Shown here: in pieces, positions 8,599 through 17,446 of the stretch
Numbering within the stretch: the stretch's first letter is position 1
How the letters are laid out: every line of letters starts with the position of its first letter
NCBI GenBank assembly: GCA_002482525.1
Contig: DLGC01000002.1
Location: 275,560-339,559, forward strand
Reading direction: 5' to 3'
Length of the DNA stretch: 64,000 nucleotides
From: Propionibacteriaceae bacterium UBA7704
Lineage (GTDB): Bacteria; Actinomycetota; Actinomycetes; Propionibacteriales; Propionibacteriaceae
Notes under the pieces: generated by a model
Databases searched by the model: none
What the model saw: only the letters and a program-made list of their open reading frames with translations
What the model was told of the DNA's origin: nothing
Position numbers and translations under genes: made by a program

Positions 8599-9544
8599 TC
8601 CTCCTCAGAGACTCCGGAAGACTGTCCCAGCGCGCCCGCCAGGCGTCGGTAGTCTCGGCATCAGCCTGCCAGTCAGAGCCGGAGACCACCACTGGGCGCA
8701 CAACAATGTGTCCGGCGTCAGCGACCAGCGGCTCGTCGGTGACGTCGGTGGTGAACATGGTGGCGGTATTCAGCCCACAGGCATAGGGCAACTCCGGCAG
8801 TGCGGCGGCCAAGGCCACTCCCGCCGCCAGGCCGACCGAACTCTCCAAAGCCGACGAGACCACCACCGGCAGGCCGAGTCGGTCAGCCAGCTCCAGGCAG
8901 CGCCGCACTCCCCCGAGCGGCTGCACCTTGAGTACCGCCACATCGGCCGCTTCCAGAGCCACCACCTGCTCCGGGTCGCCGGCGCGGCGAATACTCTCAT
9001 CGGCTGCGATCAGCACCGCCACACCGCGGCGGGCCAGCTGTCGTCGCAATTGGGCCAACTCGGTGACGGTGGCGCAGGGCTGTTCGGCGTACTCCAGCTC
9101 GAAGCGGTTCAGCTGTCGCAACCGATGCAGGGCATCGTCGACGCTCCAGGCACCGTTGGCGTCAACGCGGATCCGACCAGCCGGCCCGAGCGCGGCGCGC
9201 ACGGCTTCCACGCGCGCCAGATCATCACTCTCGGTCTGACCGGGCTCGGCGACTTTCACCTTGGCCGTGGTGCAGCCACTGGCAGCGACTAGGTCGAAGG
9301 CGGCCTGCGGCCCCACGGCCGGCACAGTGACATTGACCGGGATCCGATCGCGTACCGGCGAAGGGAAGCCCCGTTGCGCCGCTTCCCAGGTGGCCCGCCA
9401 CCAGTTCCCGATCTCGGGATAGGTGTATTCGGCGAAGGGGCTCCACTCGGCCCAACCTGCCGGCCCGTGGATCAACAGACCTTCGCGCTGGGTAAGCCCA
9501 CGGAATCGGTTCCGCAGGCCCAGCCGAAACGCGATCTCAGTCAT
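8588..9544 (-). CDS. menC: o-Succinylbenzoate synthase
   Basis: 318 residues from the ATG at 9544; a longer frame upstream would run into menA and is not family-like. It belongs to the enolase superfamily: the KxK catalytic pair appears in TTAKVKVAE, the metal ligand aspartate in RVDANGAW, the next glutamate in YAEQPC, and an aspartate in IAADESI. The second-half lysine lies in VAVLKVQPLGG. MenC dehydrates the MenD/MenH product to o-succinylbenzoate. The start is 2 bp beyond the menA stop, and the end overlaps menD by 11 bp, so all four genes are likely one transcript. Confidence 0.95.
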   Translation of the reverse strand: MTEIAFRLGLRNRFRGLTQREGLLIHGPAGWAEWSPFAEYTYPEIGNWWRATWEAAQRGFPSPVRDRIPVNVTVPAVGPQAAFDLVAASGCTTAKVKVAEPGQTESDDLARVEAVRAALGPAGRIRVDANGAWSVDDALHRLRQLNRFELEYAEQPCATVTELAQLRRQLARRGVAVLIAADESIRRAGDPEQVVALEAADVAVLKVQPLGGVRRCLELADRLGLPVVVSSALESSVGLAAGVALAAALPELPYACGLNTATMFTTDVTDEPLVADAGHIVVRPVVVSGSDWQADAETTDAWRARWDSLPESLRRNGE

Positions 9545-9546
9545 GG

Positions 9547-10425
9547 CTACAGCGCGATCCACAAGCCGACGAAGATTCCCACCGCACACACCAGTTCGGC
9601 GACGCCGGTGTGCTTCAGCACGGGGATCAAATCCGGCCCCCGGGCGCCACCGACGATGGCTCGCACCGGGGCGACCAGCGGAATCGTCATGGCCAGTCCC
9701 AGCAGTGCCCACCAGGAAGTGGTCCAGGCCACCGCGACGACGCCCAGCACAGCCGCGACGACCAGGCTCACATAGAAGGCTCGGGTGTAGCGATCACCCA
9801 GCCGGGTGGCCAAGGTACGTTTCCCGGCTTCGGCATCACCGACCAGGTCCCGCAGATTGTTGGCCACCAGAATGTCGCAGGCCAAGGCCCCGATCGCGAT
9901 GGCCGTCCACCAGGCGGTGGCCGACACCGAGCCGACCTGCACATACACCGTTCCACCGACCGCCACCAGTCCGAAGAAGACGAAGACGAACAGCTCGCCC
10001 AGCCCGAAATAGCCGTACGGGTAGCGACCACCGGTGTAGTACCAAGCCGCCGCGATGGATACCGCTCCGACGATCAGCAGCCACCAGTGACCGGTGATCA
10101 CCACGACCGCCAAGCCTGCGATCGCCGCGATGACGAAGCCGCCCACAGCTGCGGCCAGCACGTGGCTCGGTGCCGCCGCCCCGGAACCGACCAGGCGCAT
10201 CGGACCTACTCGATCGGCATCGGTTCCGCGCACACCGTCGGAGTAGTCATTGGCGTAGTTGACGCCGACCTGGAGCGCGAGGGTGACCACGAGGGCCAAC
10301 ACCGCCAACAGCGGCACCATGCCACCCTCGAACCATGCCACCGCGGTGCCGGCCAGAACCGGTGCCACTGCGGCAGGAAGGGTGCGCGGGCGTGCGCCCT
10401 CCACCCACTCAGCCAACGTCGCCAT
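9547..10425 (-). CDS. menA: 1,4-Dihydroxy-2-naphthoate polyprenyltransferase
   Basis: 292 residues with eight or nine predicted membrane helices. The two aspartate-rich prenyl-diphosphate sites of the UbiA superfamily are clear: NYANDYSDGVRGTD near residue 57 and NNLRDLVGDAEAGKRTLA near residue 190. The second is characteristic of MenA. The enzyme attaches the isoprenoid tail to dihydroxynaphthoate at the membrane, directly before MenG. The start at 10425 overlaps the end of menE by 17 bp, and the stop is 2 bp before the menC start. This order places membrane and soluble steps of one pathway in a single tightly packed operon. Confidence 0.96.
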   Translation of the reverse strand: MATLAEWVEGARPRTLPAAVAPVLAGTAVAWFEGGMVPLLAVLALVVTLALQVGVNYANDYSDGVRGTDADRVGPMRLVGSGAAAPSHVLAAAVGGFVIAAIAGLAVVVITGHWWLLIVGAVSIAAAWYYTGGRYPYGYFGLGELFVFVFFGLVAVGGTVYVQVGSVSATAWWTAIAIGALACDILVANNLRDLVGDAEAGKRTLATRLGDRYTRAFYVSLVVAAVLGVVAVAWTTSWWALLGLAMTIPLVAPVRAIVGGARGPDLIPVLKHTGVAELVCAVGIFVGLWIAL

Positions 10426-11512
10426 GCTCTTCTTTCTGCTCCCAGGCCCGCTGAAGGGCGGCCCGGTCGATCTTGCCTAGAGATGTGTACGCCAATCGCG
10501 ATAGCTGCCGCAATTCCTTGGGGACGCCGGCGCGACCCACCAGCGGCTCGAGGTCTCTCTGCAGCTGCGCGAGATCCCAGGGTTTGGTCGCCACGGCCAC
10601 GATGCGGCTACCGAAGCGGGCGTCCGGCACAGCCAGCAGCACCGGCCCTCCGTCCGATGACGGGCCGAAACGGTCGTCGCAGAGCCGCTGCACGGCGGCC
10701 AGATCAACTTTTTCGCCGCCGGAGATCACCACATCGTCGACCCGTCCCAGCACCTGCAACCGTCCGTCGTGCAGTCTGCCCCGATCCTGGGTCCGCACCA
10801 GGTCGCCGTGCAGCACCTCGGCGGTGAGTTCGGGGCGCAGCCGGTAGCCGCTGAAGACCATCGGTCCGCCGAGGTTGATGCGTTCGTCGTCGAGTTCGAT
10901 GCGAACGCCGTCGAGGGGACGTCCGTCGTAGACGCAGCCCCCACAGGTCTCGCTGGCGCCGTAGGTCGTGACCACGGCGATCCCCGCGCGACAGGCCGCG
11001 GCCAACAGGTCGGCATCGATCGCGCTGCCTCCGACCAGCACCGCGGCATAGCCGGCCAGAGTGTCGCGAACTGCTGGTTCACCCAGTGCTCGGTGCAGTT
11101 GGGCGGCCACCACCGACACATAGCTTCGCGGCCCGGCCTGCGGAAGGTCGGACAGGTCGCGGCGCGCGAAACGCACGTCGGTGTCGGCTACCACCGCCCG
11201 GGCGATCGTCATCAGTCCGGCGACGTGCTCAGTGGGCAGCGCACACACCCAGTCGCCGGGACCACCCAGGCGATCATGGGCAGCGCTCGCCGCGAATCGG
11301 ATGGCGGTTGCGGAAAGCACCACTGCTTTCGGATCCCCGGTGGTTCCCGAGGTCGGCACGATCAGGGCCGCATCGGCTTCGGTGACCGGCACGTCCAGCC
11401 TGAGCGCTGCGGCCAGCCGCGGCTCACAGCGGGGTGCGACCGCCGGCCCGCCGACCAGCGCGGTTCGAATCCCGGCAACGAGATCGGGGCCGGCCAACGG
11501 GCTTGCGTGCAT
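10409..11512 (-). CDS. menE: o-Succinylbenzoate--CoA ligase
   Basis: 367 residues, a short ANL-superfamily adenylating enzyme as usual for actinobacterial MenE. The P-loop-like motif LIVPTSGTTGDPKAV is near residues 49-63. The VTTYGASETCGGCVYDG region corresponds to the Y-G-x-T/S-E motif, and the hinge DRGRLHDGRLQVLGRVDD and a C-terminal catalytic lysine region SLGKIDRAAL follow. It activates o-succinylbenzoate with CoA before ring closure by MenB, which is not in this window. It is the first gene of the operon, so the operon promoter should be in the 11513-11628 gap shared with the divergent transglycosylase gene. Confidence 0.94.
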   Translation of the reverse strand: MHASPLAGPDLVAGIRTALVGGPAVAPRCEPRLAAALRLDVPVTEADAALIVPTSGTTGDPKAVVLSATAIRFAASAAHDRLGGPGDWVCALPTEHVAGLMTIARAVVADTDVRFARRDLSDLPQAGPRSYVSVVAAQLHRALGEPAVRDTLAGYAAVLVGGSAIDADLLAAACRAGIAVVTTYGASETCGGCVYDGRPLDGVRIELDDERINLGGPMVFSGYRLRPELTAEVLHGDLVRTQDRGRLHDGRLQVLGRVDDVVISGGEKVDLAAVQRLCDDRFGPSSDGGPVLLAVPDARFGSRIVAVATKPWDLAQLQRDLEPLVGRAGVPKELRQLSRLAYTSLGKIDRAALQRAWEQKEEHGDVG

Positions 11513-11628
11513 TCGATCAGCCTAGTCCGCGCGGCACACCGGGCGCGGATGTGCCCACCGAGTCCAGCACATGAGGAAAGCCGCTCACCTGAATGTTCCT
11601 GAGAGAATCCATATGCAATACTCAGGGT

Positions 11629-12180
11629 ATGAACGTGGCGCGTTGGATTCGCCTGACGGCGCTGGCCGCGGTGACTCTGTTCACCGTTGCAGCCGCAGAT
11701 CCGCTGAGTGCGCACGCCTACGTTCAGGACTCTTCCGCCGACGCCGTCGCCCTGGAGCTGGCCGATCAACGCGCCCTCGCCCTCGAGGAGCAATACGAAG
11801 TCATCACTTTGAACAACTCGCGCTTGGTCGGTCTGAACAAGATGGAGGCCGACATCCTCGGCTACAAGCCCGGCACCAAGAACCCCCGCGACATCGCCCG
11901 GCAGCTCATGGCCAGCCGCTACGGCTGGGGCGCGGCTCAGTTCACCTGCTACGACAACATCATCATGCGCGAAAGCATGTGGGACCCGCTGGCCGACAAC
12001 CCCAACTCCAGTGCCTATGGCATTCCGCAGGCGCTCCCCGGAAACCGCATGGCACAGTTCGGCGCGGATTGGCGCACCAACCCGGTCACCCAGATCACCT
12101 GGGGTCTGTGGTACGTCAAGACCCGATACGGAACGCCCTGCACCGCGTGGGACTTCAAGAAGGCCCACGGCTGGTACTGA
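11629..12180 (+). CDS. Secreted lytic transglycosylase-like protein
   Basis: 183 residues from the ATG at 11629. The N-terminus is a signal peptide (MNVARWIRLTALAAVTLF, then an Ala-rich end near SAHA). After a short helical linker the C-terminal 95 residues match the compact transglycosylase domain of actinobacterial cell-wall proteins: IARQLMASRYGWGAAQFTCYDNIIMRES, with the catalytic glutamate in RES, followed by NPNSSAYGIPQALPG and ITWGLWYVKTRYGTPCTAWDF. Two cysteines are placed where family members form a disulfide. It probably cleaves peptidoglycan outside the membrane. It is divergent from menE and ends 7 bp before the convergent NarL regulator gene. Confidence 0.85.
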   Translation: MNVARWIRLTALAAVTLFTVAAADPLSAHAYVQDSSADAVALELADQRALALEEQYEVITLNNSRLVGLNKMEADILGYKPGTKNPRDIARQLMASRYGWGAAQFTCYDNIIMRESMWDPLADNPNSSAYGIPQALPGNRMAQFGADWRTNPVTQITWGLWYVKTRYGTPCTAWDFKKAHGWY

Positions 12181-12187
12181 CGGTTCG

Positions 12188-12835
12188 TTACTGGTGCGGC
12201 TCCACCGGCGGCACGATGCCGTCCTCGATGGCTCGACGGAACAGGTCCAGTTTGCTGGCCGCCGGCCGGTTCACATTGGTGTACTTCACGCGAATGCGCT
12301 TCAGGTACTCCTTGACGCTGTTCTCGGTGATGGTCAGCCGCTCGGCCACCTCCGGCACCTCGAAGCCGCCTGCGTACAGTGCCAGCACCTCACGCTCGCG
12401 GGGCCCCAGGTTCGCCGCCACGTAGGAGGCATCGCCTTCGATGGCCGCCAGAATCTCCTGGCTGATCACGACCTGCCCTTCGGCAACCGCTTCGATCGAC
12501 GAGATCGTCACCGAAATCGGCTCGGCTTTTCGGCACACCCCGGCAGCACCGCCGGCGAGCGCTCGCCGCAGCAGCCGTACGTTGTCGGCGATCGAGTAGA
12601 CCAGCACCTTGTAACCGGACTCGATCAGTCGCTCGGCGTTCACCAGCGGGTCGGATCCATCGTCCAATTGCAGGTCCAGGAGCACGACTTCAGCGTCGGG
12701 GCTGCGCTCGAGGAATTCATCGACCGTGGCAGCGCCGTCGACCAGAGTCACGTCGTGGCCTGGGTGCGATTCAAGTGCGGCCGACATCCCGATTCGGATG
12801 GCCTCATGGTCATCGATCACCGCGGTGTTAATCAT
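12188..12835 (-). CDS. NarL/LuxR-type response regulator
   Basis: 215 residues: a receiver domain (about 1-120) with acidic pocket DDH near the start, phospho-acceptor aspartate in VVLLDLQLDDG and the conserved lysine near AEPISV. A LuxR-type helix-turn-helix follows (about 145-205) with REREVLALYAGGFEVPEVAE and ENSVKEYLKRIRVKY. It is 43 bp downstream of the large histidine kinase gene on the same strand, so it is the obvious partner. The usual VKTH in the recognition helix is VKEYLKR here, which is seen in a subset of actinobacterial regulators. Targets are unknown. Confidence 0.92.
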   Translation of the reverse strand: MINTAVIDDHEAIRIGMSAALESHPGHDVTLVDGAATVDEFLERSPDAEVVLLDLQLDDGSDPLVNAERLIESGYKVLVYSIADNVRLLRRALAGGAAGVCRKAEPISVTISSIEAVAEGQVVISQEILAAIEGDASYVAANLGPREREVLALYAGGFEVPEVAERLTITENSVKEYLKRIRVKYTNVNRPAASKLDLFRRAIEDGIVPPVEPHQ

Positions 12836-12878
12836 GAGCGTCAGCCTAACGCTTGTTCGCCGTGAGCGGTGACCGCGA

Positions 12879-15104
12879 TTAGCGTGTGTTCACCTGTCCG
12901 TGAGCGTCCAGCCCGACCAGCTCGCTGGTGCCGTCAGATTTCACTGCCAGCACGGTCACGACGTCGTCGTAGCCCTCCGGAGCGGCACGCGCCACCACAC
13001 GCTTGGTGTTGGAGTCGGTGAGCAGCTTGCCCAGGTATTGGGTGAGTGCAGCGCGAACGTCTTCGGGCAGCCTGGTGCCGCGGCTGTCGACCAGCCGCAC
13101 GTCCACCCCGCGTCCGCGGGCTACCTCGATGGCATCGGAGGTGAGTTCGGTGACCAGGTTCCCGGCCCGCATGGCATCACGCAAGCGGCTCTCCTGTGCC
13201 AGGCACGCCTCACGCTCGGCCTGACTGAGTTCACAATCGGGATCGGCGATGCGGGTCAGCAGTGGGCCGACCTGCGCCCGCAACTGCGTGAGCCACACAT
13301 CGCGCAGCACCATCTTGGAGAAGCTCTGCGCGATGGCGCGGTTGGCTGCCGCCGAGGATCGACGCGAAGCCTCCATCCGGTCGGCCATGTCGATCAGCCA
13401 GCTCTGCAGCAGTTGCGCCACCAACATCCACGAAAACGGCCCGAAGCCCACGCGAAGGACATCTCCGGCATTCAGACCCTGCTTCATAGCCCAGAACACC
13501 GACACCAGCGCATAACCGGTGACGCCGATCCACGCGATCCGCTCCTGGCCGCGTACCAGGATCGCCACCAGCAACACCATCACCACTGTGGAGTGCCAGG
13601 TCGCATAGCCGGGCCAATCACCGGACGGCAGCACCATCTGTACCAGCACCGTGACGCCGAGCAGCAGCAGCACGACCACCCCGGCGACACTGGCTTTCAA
13701 CGGATTCTTGTCGGTGCGCCACAGCGTCAAAGACGTGGCGATGACAGCCAAGGCTTGGGCGGCGAACACCGGCCACGCCATCGTGACGCGATCCAGGCTG
13801 GTCCAGCCGAGCAGGAACTGCAGCAGCACCACCACCCACACCAGGCGAACCAGCGAAAGCCTGTTGAGTTCCGGAATCTCCGGCATCCGGCGAGAACGCG
13901 GCTGGGAGGGCAACTCCATACGTTGCGGTTCAACCGCCATGCTCTGACGCACTTCGTCGCTGGCCCCCCAGCTGAGGTTCACCGTGGTGCCGCTGCCGGG
14001 CTTGGACAGGATTTCGGCGTGGCCGCCGATCGCCCACATGCGGTACACCACCGACACCTGCAGGCCGAGGCGACGCTTGGGAACCTGCTCCGGATCGAAG
14101 CCGACGCCGTCATCGGCGATCGAAATCAGCACCTGCCCCGGCGTCGGGCTGGTGAGGCTCACTTCGACCTGAGTGGCCTGGGCATGCTTGGCGACATTGA
14201 GTGCGACCTCGCGCACCACCATGCCCAACGTACTGGCCACCTGCTGCGGCACGGCGAGTTCGTCGAGTTCGGCGATCACTCGGGCCTGCGGGATGAGCGC
14301 GCCCACCACGTCGCTCACCAGCCAGGTGAGTTGCTCACCGGTGACCGGGAGCCGCGCCTCTGCCGGAGCCTCGGCTTCGGCCAGCCGGTCTACGGCGCGT
14401 TGGGCCTGGTCGCAGACGTGGCGGTCATTGGGATTCTGAGCGGCGGCTACCAGCGTCGTCATCACCTCGTCGTGGACGATGCCGTCGAGACGATGACGCT
14501 CTTCCAGCAACGCCTCGTCGATCGCAGCCGCCGTGGCCTCGCGCTGGGACGCCACTTCGATCTCGTCAAGGTTCTTGAAGGCATTGCCGACGACCCCCAG
14601 CGCCACGATAACCACCGAAGAGTTCATGACCAGCACGATCATGTCTTGAACCGCCCCCAGCAGCGATGCGCCCTGACCGGAGGGGGTCATTCGCACCACA
14701 GCGAACAGCAGGCCGGCCGCGATCGCGTAGCCGAAGCCCCAAGCCGTCCCACTGGTCACAGCCAGACAAACCGCGGCTACCCCCAGACACACCCACAGCC
14801 AGGGGCTCGACGTGGCCGGAGCACTGGACTGCCAGGCGATCGGCCAGGTGATCAAGCCAACCGAAACCAGCGTGACGTAGACCAAGGCCCACGCCCGGAT
14901 GTGACGTCCCAAGAAACTGAAGATCATCATGCCGATCGAGGCCACCGCGATGCCGCCGCCGATGGCGACGGTCCACCAGGGCGCCAGATACGCAATCTGG
15001 GGAGCTGCGCCGAATGCTGCCGGGATCAAGGTGCCCAAGCAGAACAAGGCCACCCCGCGTTCAACCCACGCGGCAAGCTGGCTGGTCTGCAAGTTGAATT
15101 TCAT
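12879..15104 (-). CDS. Membrane sensor histidine kinase with duplicated, partly degenerate module
   Basis: 741 residues from the ATG at 15104, 7 bp after the deaminase stop. The first half has about five membrane helices (residues 15-180), a NarX-type dimerisation segment with the phospho-acceptor RLDGIVHDEVMTTL, and a good HATPase domain (EVALNVAKHAQ as N-box, ADDGVGFDPEQ, then GLQVSVVYRMWAIGG). The second half repeats the plan: about five more helices (near 420-580) followed by a helical segment and a domain without recognisable N or G boxes. The active kinase is therefore the first module; the second may sense or regulate. The NarL-type regulator follows directly. Confidence 0.85.
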   Translation of the reverse strand: MKFNLQTSQLAAWVERGVALFCLGTLIPAAFGAAPQIAYLAPWWTVAIGGGIAVASIGMMIFSFLGRHIRAWALVYVTLVSVGLITWPIAWQSSAPATSSPWLWVCLGVAAVCLAVTSGTAWGFGYAIAAGLLFAVVRMTPSGQGASLLGAVQDMIVLVMNSSVVIVALGVVGNAFKNLDEIEVASQREATAAAIDEALLEERHRLDGIVHDEVMTTLVAAAQNPNDRHVCDQAQRAVDRLAEAEAPAEARLPVTGEQLTWLVSDVVGALIPQARVIAELDELAVPQQVASTLGMVVREVALNVAKHAQATQVEVSLTSPTPGQVLISIADDGVGFDPEQVPKRRLGLQVSVVYRMWAIGGHAEILSKPGSGTTVNLSWGASDEVRQSMAVEPQRMELPSQPRSRRMPEIPELNRLSLVRLVWVVVLLQFLLGWTSLDRVTMAWPVFAAQALAVIATSLTLWRTDKNPLKASVAGVVVLLLLGVTVLVQMVLPSGDWPGYATWHSTVVMVLLVAILVRGQERIAWIGVTGYALVSVFWAMKQGLNAGDVLRVGFGPFSWMLVAQLLQSWLIDMADRMEASRRSSAAANRAIAQSFSKMVLRDVWLTQLRAQVGPLLTRIADPDCELSQAEREACLAQESRLRDAMRAGNLVTELTSDAIEVARGRGVDVRLVDSRGTRLPEDVRAALTQYLGKLLTDSNTKRVVARAAPEGYDDVVTVLAVKSDGTSELVGLDAHGQVNTR

Positions 15105-15111
15105 CGCTGCT

Positions 15112-15555
15112 CTATCGGGTCCATTCGACCAGTTGTTCCGCATTATGTTCGCCGTTCGGCCAAACTGCTCGCACGATACCGGCTGCGGCCAGCGCTTTGC
15201 GGCAGCCCGCGCACGGCGGGTCGGTGATGTAGGCCGTGGCGCCCTTGGTGTCGCGGGTCGCGAACAGCAAGGCGTTCACTTCGGCATGAATGGCGATGCA
15301 AAAGCCCCGAGTCCCGGGACGGTCGTAATCGCCCAATTCGGGCACCTCGTCATAGCCGAGTTGGCCCCGGGGGCAGGCGCCCTCCAGGCAGTCGGGCAGA
15401 CCCGGCGCCGCCCCGTTGTAGCCAGTGGCGATGATCCGCCGATCCACGACCAGGACTGCACCCACGGTGCGGCGGGTGCACTTGGCACGCGCCGACACCG
15501 CCTGGGCGATATTCAGGAAATACTCGTCCCACCCCGGCACCACGCGCTCGCTCAT
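15112..15555 (-). CDS. Deoxycytidylate deaminase family protein
   Basis: 147 residues from the ATG at 15555, chosen because GAGGAGACC lies directly before it; in-frame ATGs further upstream lack a comparable site. Zinc-site motifs of the cytidine/deoxycytidylate deaminase fold are intact: HAEVNALL with the proton-shuttling glutamate, and PPCAGCRKAL with the two zinc cysteines. An extra CLEGACPRG loop before the HAE motif resembles ComE/dCMP deaminases that carry a second zinc or allosteric site. It probably converts dCMP to dUMP for dTTP synthesis. It lies 7 bp before the kinase gene, suggesting shared transcription but not shared function. Confidence 0.9.
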   Translation of the reverse strand: MSERVVPGWDEYFLNIAQAVSARAKCTRRTVGAVLVVDRRIIATGYNGAAPGLPDCLEGACPRGQLGYDEVPELGDYDRPGTRGFCIAIHAEVNALLFATRDTKGATAYITDPPCAGCRKALAAAGIVRAVWPNGEHNAEQLVEWTR

Positions 15556-15623
15556 GGTCTCCTCATCGGTTGATGCCATGCCCCCATTCGGAAATAGGGT
15601 AACGCCCCGGGGTGGGAATCGGT

Positions 15624-16613
15624 TCACACGTAATCGTTGGTCATTGCCAGTGCCGGATCCTGCCGGGTCGCAGTGAGTTTGGTCTGGGTCATGAAATCAG
15701 CCATCGCCGCCCATTGCGAGGCATCCAACTGGGCGTCCACGGTCCCCGAGGACGCCTTCCACAGGGGGATTGTCGCGGTGAGTGTGGCTTGCGCGCCGTC
15801 GGTGGCCGCTTGGCTGTTCAGATCAGGAATGTAGTTCGCACTCACGTCCATGGCGTGGCTCGGATTGGTGATGACGGTGTTGATTCCGGCCGTCATGGCG
15901 GCGACCACGGCTTTGACCACCTCGGGATGCGCCTTGGCGTATTCGGACGTGGTGATCAGGCTGGCCGGGACCAACGGGACGGTGCCCTGCGCGATGGCCA
16001 GGCTGCGAATCGGGAACGCGGCCAGACCGAACTGGACCGCGTCGTTGTTGCTGAATCCGATCACGGCATCCACTTTGCCGGTGGACAGGGCTGTGGTCTG
16101 GGTGTAGCCGATCTCCTTGATGGAGACATCGGCTTGAGTCAGGCCGGCGCTGTCCAGTGCCACCAGCAGGGCGAACCAGCTCTCGCCGTACTTGCCGGGA
16201 ATCCCGATGCTGTGCCCCTTCAGCCCAGCCAGGGTGGTGATGGCCGACGCCTTCGGCACGATCACTTCGGCCGGGTAGCTGTGGTAGTAGGCGCCGACGG
16301 CGATGAGATCCAGTCCCTGCGAGCGGGCCTGCATCATCTCGTCACCACCAGCGACGACGAACTGTTCCTGGCCCGAGGCGATGGCTGTGAACAGCGACTC
16401 CGAGGTGCCGTGGTGACGCAAGGTCGGGGTCACCCCGGCGGTGGTGAAGGCACCGTCCGCCTCGGCCACATAGAACGGACTGAACTGAATGTTGGGGATG
16501 TAGGTGAGCCCGATGACCGGGTTCTGGGCCGCTGTGGTGGCACCGCCGGTGCCGACGCAGCCACTCAGGGCCACCACCGCGGCAAGGAACAGCAGGATCA
16601 GTCGTTTCATCAT
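15624..16613 (-). CDS. ribY: Flavin ABC importer substrate-binding lipoprotein (RibY-like)
   Basis: 329 residues from the ATG at 16613, behind GAGAGGT. The N-terminus is a lipoprotein signal with lipobox LSGC (Cys 19). The mature part is an NMT1/ThiY-like periplasmic binding protein: TYIPNIQFSPFYVAEADGAF at the start, then GDEMMQARSQGLDLIAVG and the GLKGHSIGIPGKYGES hinge. Proteins of this class bind thiamine precursors, nitrate or sulfonates, but an FMN riboswitch ahead of the operon points to riboflavin or a related flavin, as in RibXY transporters. The start overlaps the permease stop (TAATG). Substrate assignment is by riboswitch context and not by binding-site residues. Confidence 0.82.
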   Translation of the reverse strand: MMKRLILLFLAAVVALSGCVGTGGATTAAQNPVIGLTYIPNIQFSPFYVAEADGAFTTAGVTPTLRHHGTSESLFTAIASGQEQFVVAGGDEMMQARSQGLDLIAVGAYYHSYPAEVIVPKASAITTLAGLKGHSIGIPGKYGESWFALLVALDSAGLTQADVSIKEIGYTQTTALSTGKVDAVIGFSNNDAVQFGLAAFPIRSLAIAQGTVPLVPASLITTSEYAKAHPEVVKAVVAAMTAGINTVITNPSHAMDVSANYIPDLNSQAATDGAQATLTATIPLWKASSGTVDAQLDASQWAAMADFMTQTKLTATRQDPALAMTNDYV

Positions 16614-17371
16614 TACCTCTCGGATCGATTTCGAAGGGAGGACACAACTCGGGAGTTCCGCTCCCAAACCAGGACGGCCGCATAGGCCGAGGACGCCAGC
16701 AGTGCCAGCCAGAAGATGGTCGCGAACATGCCTGCGGTGTCGACATTTCCGCGTTGCACGGTGAGCACGGTTCCCAGGCCGTCGCCACCCATCACCAGTT
16801 CACCCACGATCGCGCCAGTGATCGCCAGGCTCACGCCATTGCGTAGGCCGCCGAGGATCGAGGGCAGCGCCATCGGCAGTTCGATATGAACCAACAGCTG
16901 CCAGCCGGAGGCGCCATCCATGCGAGCGGCATCGACGACCTCGCCATCGACATGGCGCAGGCCGACCACGGCCCCGATCAGGATGGGGAAGAACACGATC
17001 AGGGCACACAACACGATGACCGGGCCCAAGCCGTAGCCGATCCACAACACCAGGAGCGGTGCCAGCGCGATCGCGGGAATCGCCTGGGTGGCGCCGAGGA
17101 AGGGATTCACCGCCGCCGCCGCCCAGCGGGAGCGATGCATCAGCACGGCCAGCGGCATCGCTACTGCGACGCCGATCAGGACGCCACCGAGCGCCTCCGC
17201 CACGGTCGTGGCCAAATAGCGCCAGAAGTCGGCACTGGTGAGGTTGGCGAAGATCTGGCTCAGCACCGCAATCGGCGTCGGGAGCAGCGCAGAACCAGGC
17301 CCGGCCGCGATCACCCAGCCGGTGAGTACCACGAGCCCCAGACCGATCGGGGCAACCCACTCGCGTCTCAT
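16613..17371 (-). CDS. ribX: Flavin ABC importer permease (RibX-like)
   Basis: 252 residues from the ATG at 17371, with six hydrophobic segments. The cytoplasmic EAA loop that contacts the ATPase is visible as DAARMDGASGWQLLVHIELP, followed by ALPSILGGLRNG. This is the SsuC/ThiX-type permease fold. Its GGAGG ribosome binding site lies 4 nt before the ATG and sits inside a stable hairpin (17376-17399), downstream of an FMN riboswitch (17447-17583). No ATP-binding subunit gene is present in this operon, so an ATPase from elsewhere must be borrowed. The next gene, ribY, is translationally coupled. Confidence 0.85.
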   Translation of the reverse strand: MRREWVAPIGLGLVVLTGWVIAAGPGSALLPTPIAVLSQIFANLTSADFWRYLATTVAEALGGVLIGVAVAMPLAVLMHRSRWAAAAVNPFLGATQAIPAIALAPLLVLWIGYGLGPVIVLCALIVFFPILIGAVVGLRHVDGEVVDAARMDGASGWQLLVHIELPMALPSILGGLRNGVSLAITGAIVGELVMGGDGLGTVLTVQRGNVDTAGMFATIFWLALLASSAYAAVLVWERNSRVVSSLRNRSER

Positions 17372-17375
17372 CAAA

Positions 17376-17399
17376 CCTCCACCTCGTCCGAGGCGGAGG
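17376..17399 (-). promoter_or_regulatory. Hairpin sequestering the ribX ribosome binding site
   Basis: In the minus-strand RNA, CCTCC (17399-17395) pairs with the GGAGG ribosome binding site (17380-17376). A G-U pair and CCTC/GAGG continue the stem, closing a GGAC loop: ten pairs in total. The ATG starts 4 nt after the GGAGG. This fits the expression platform of a translation-controlling riboswitch; the competing anti-sequestor pairing was not worked out. Confidence 0.75.
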
Positions 17400-17446
17400 G
17401 AGCGCAAGACGAGCCGTCCGCGGATGACCGCGTGACGGCGTCGCGT

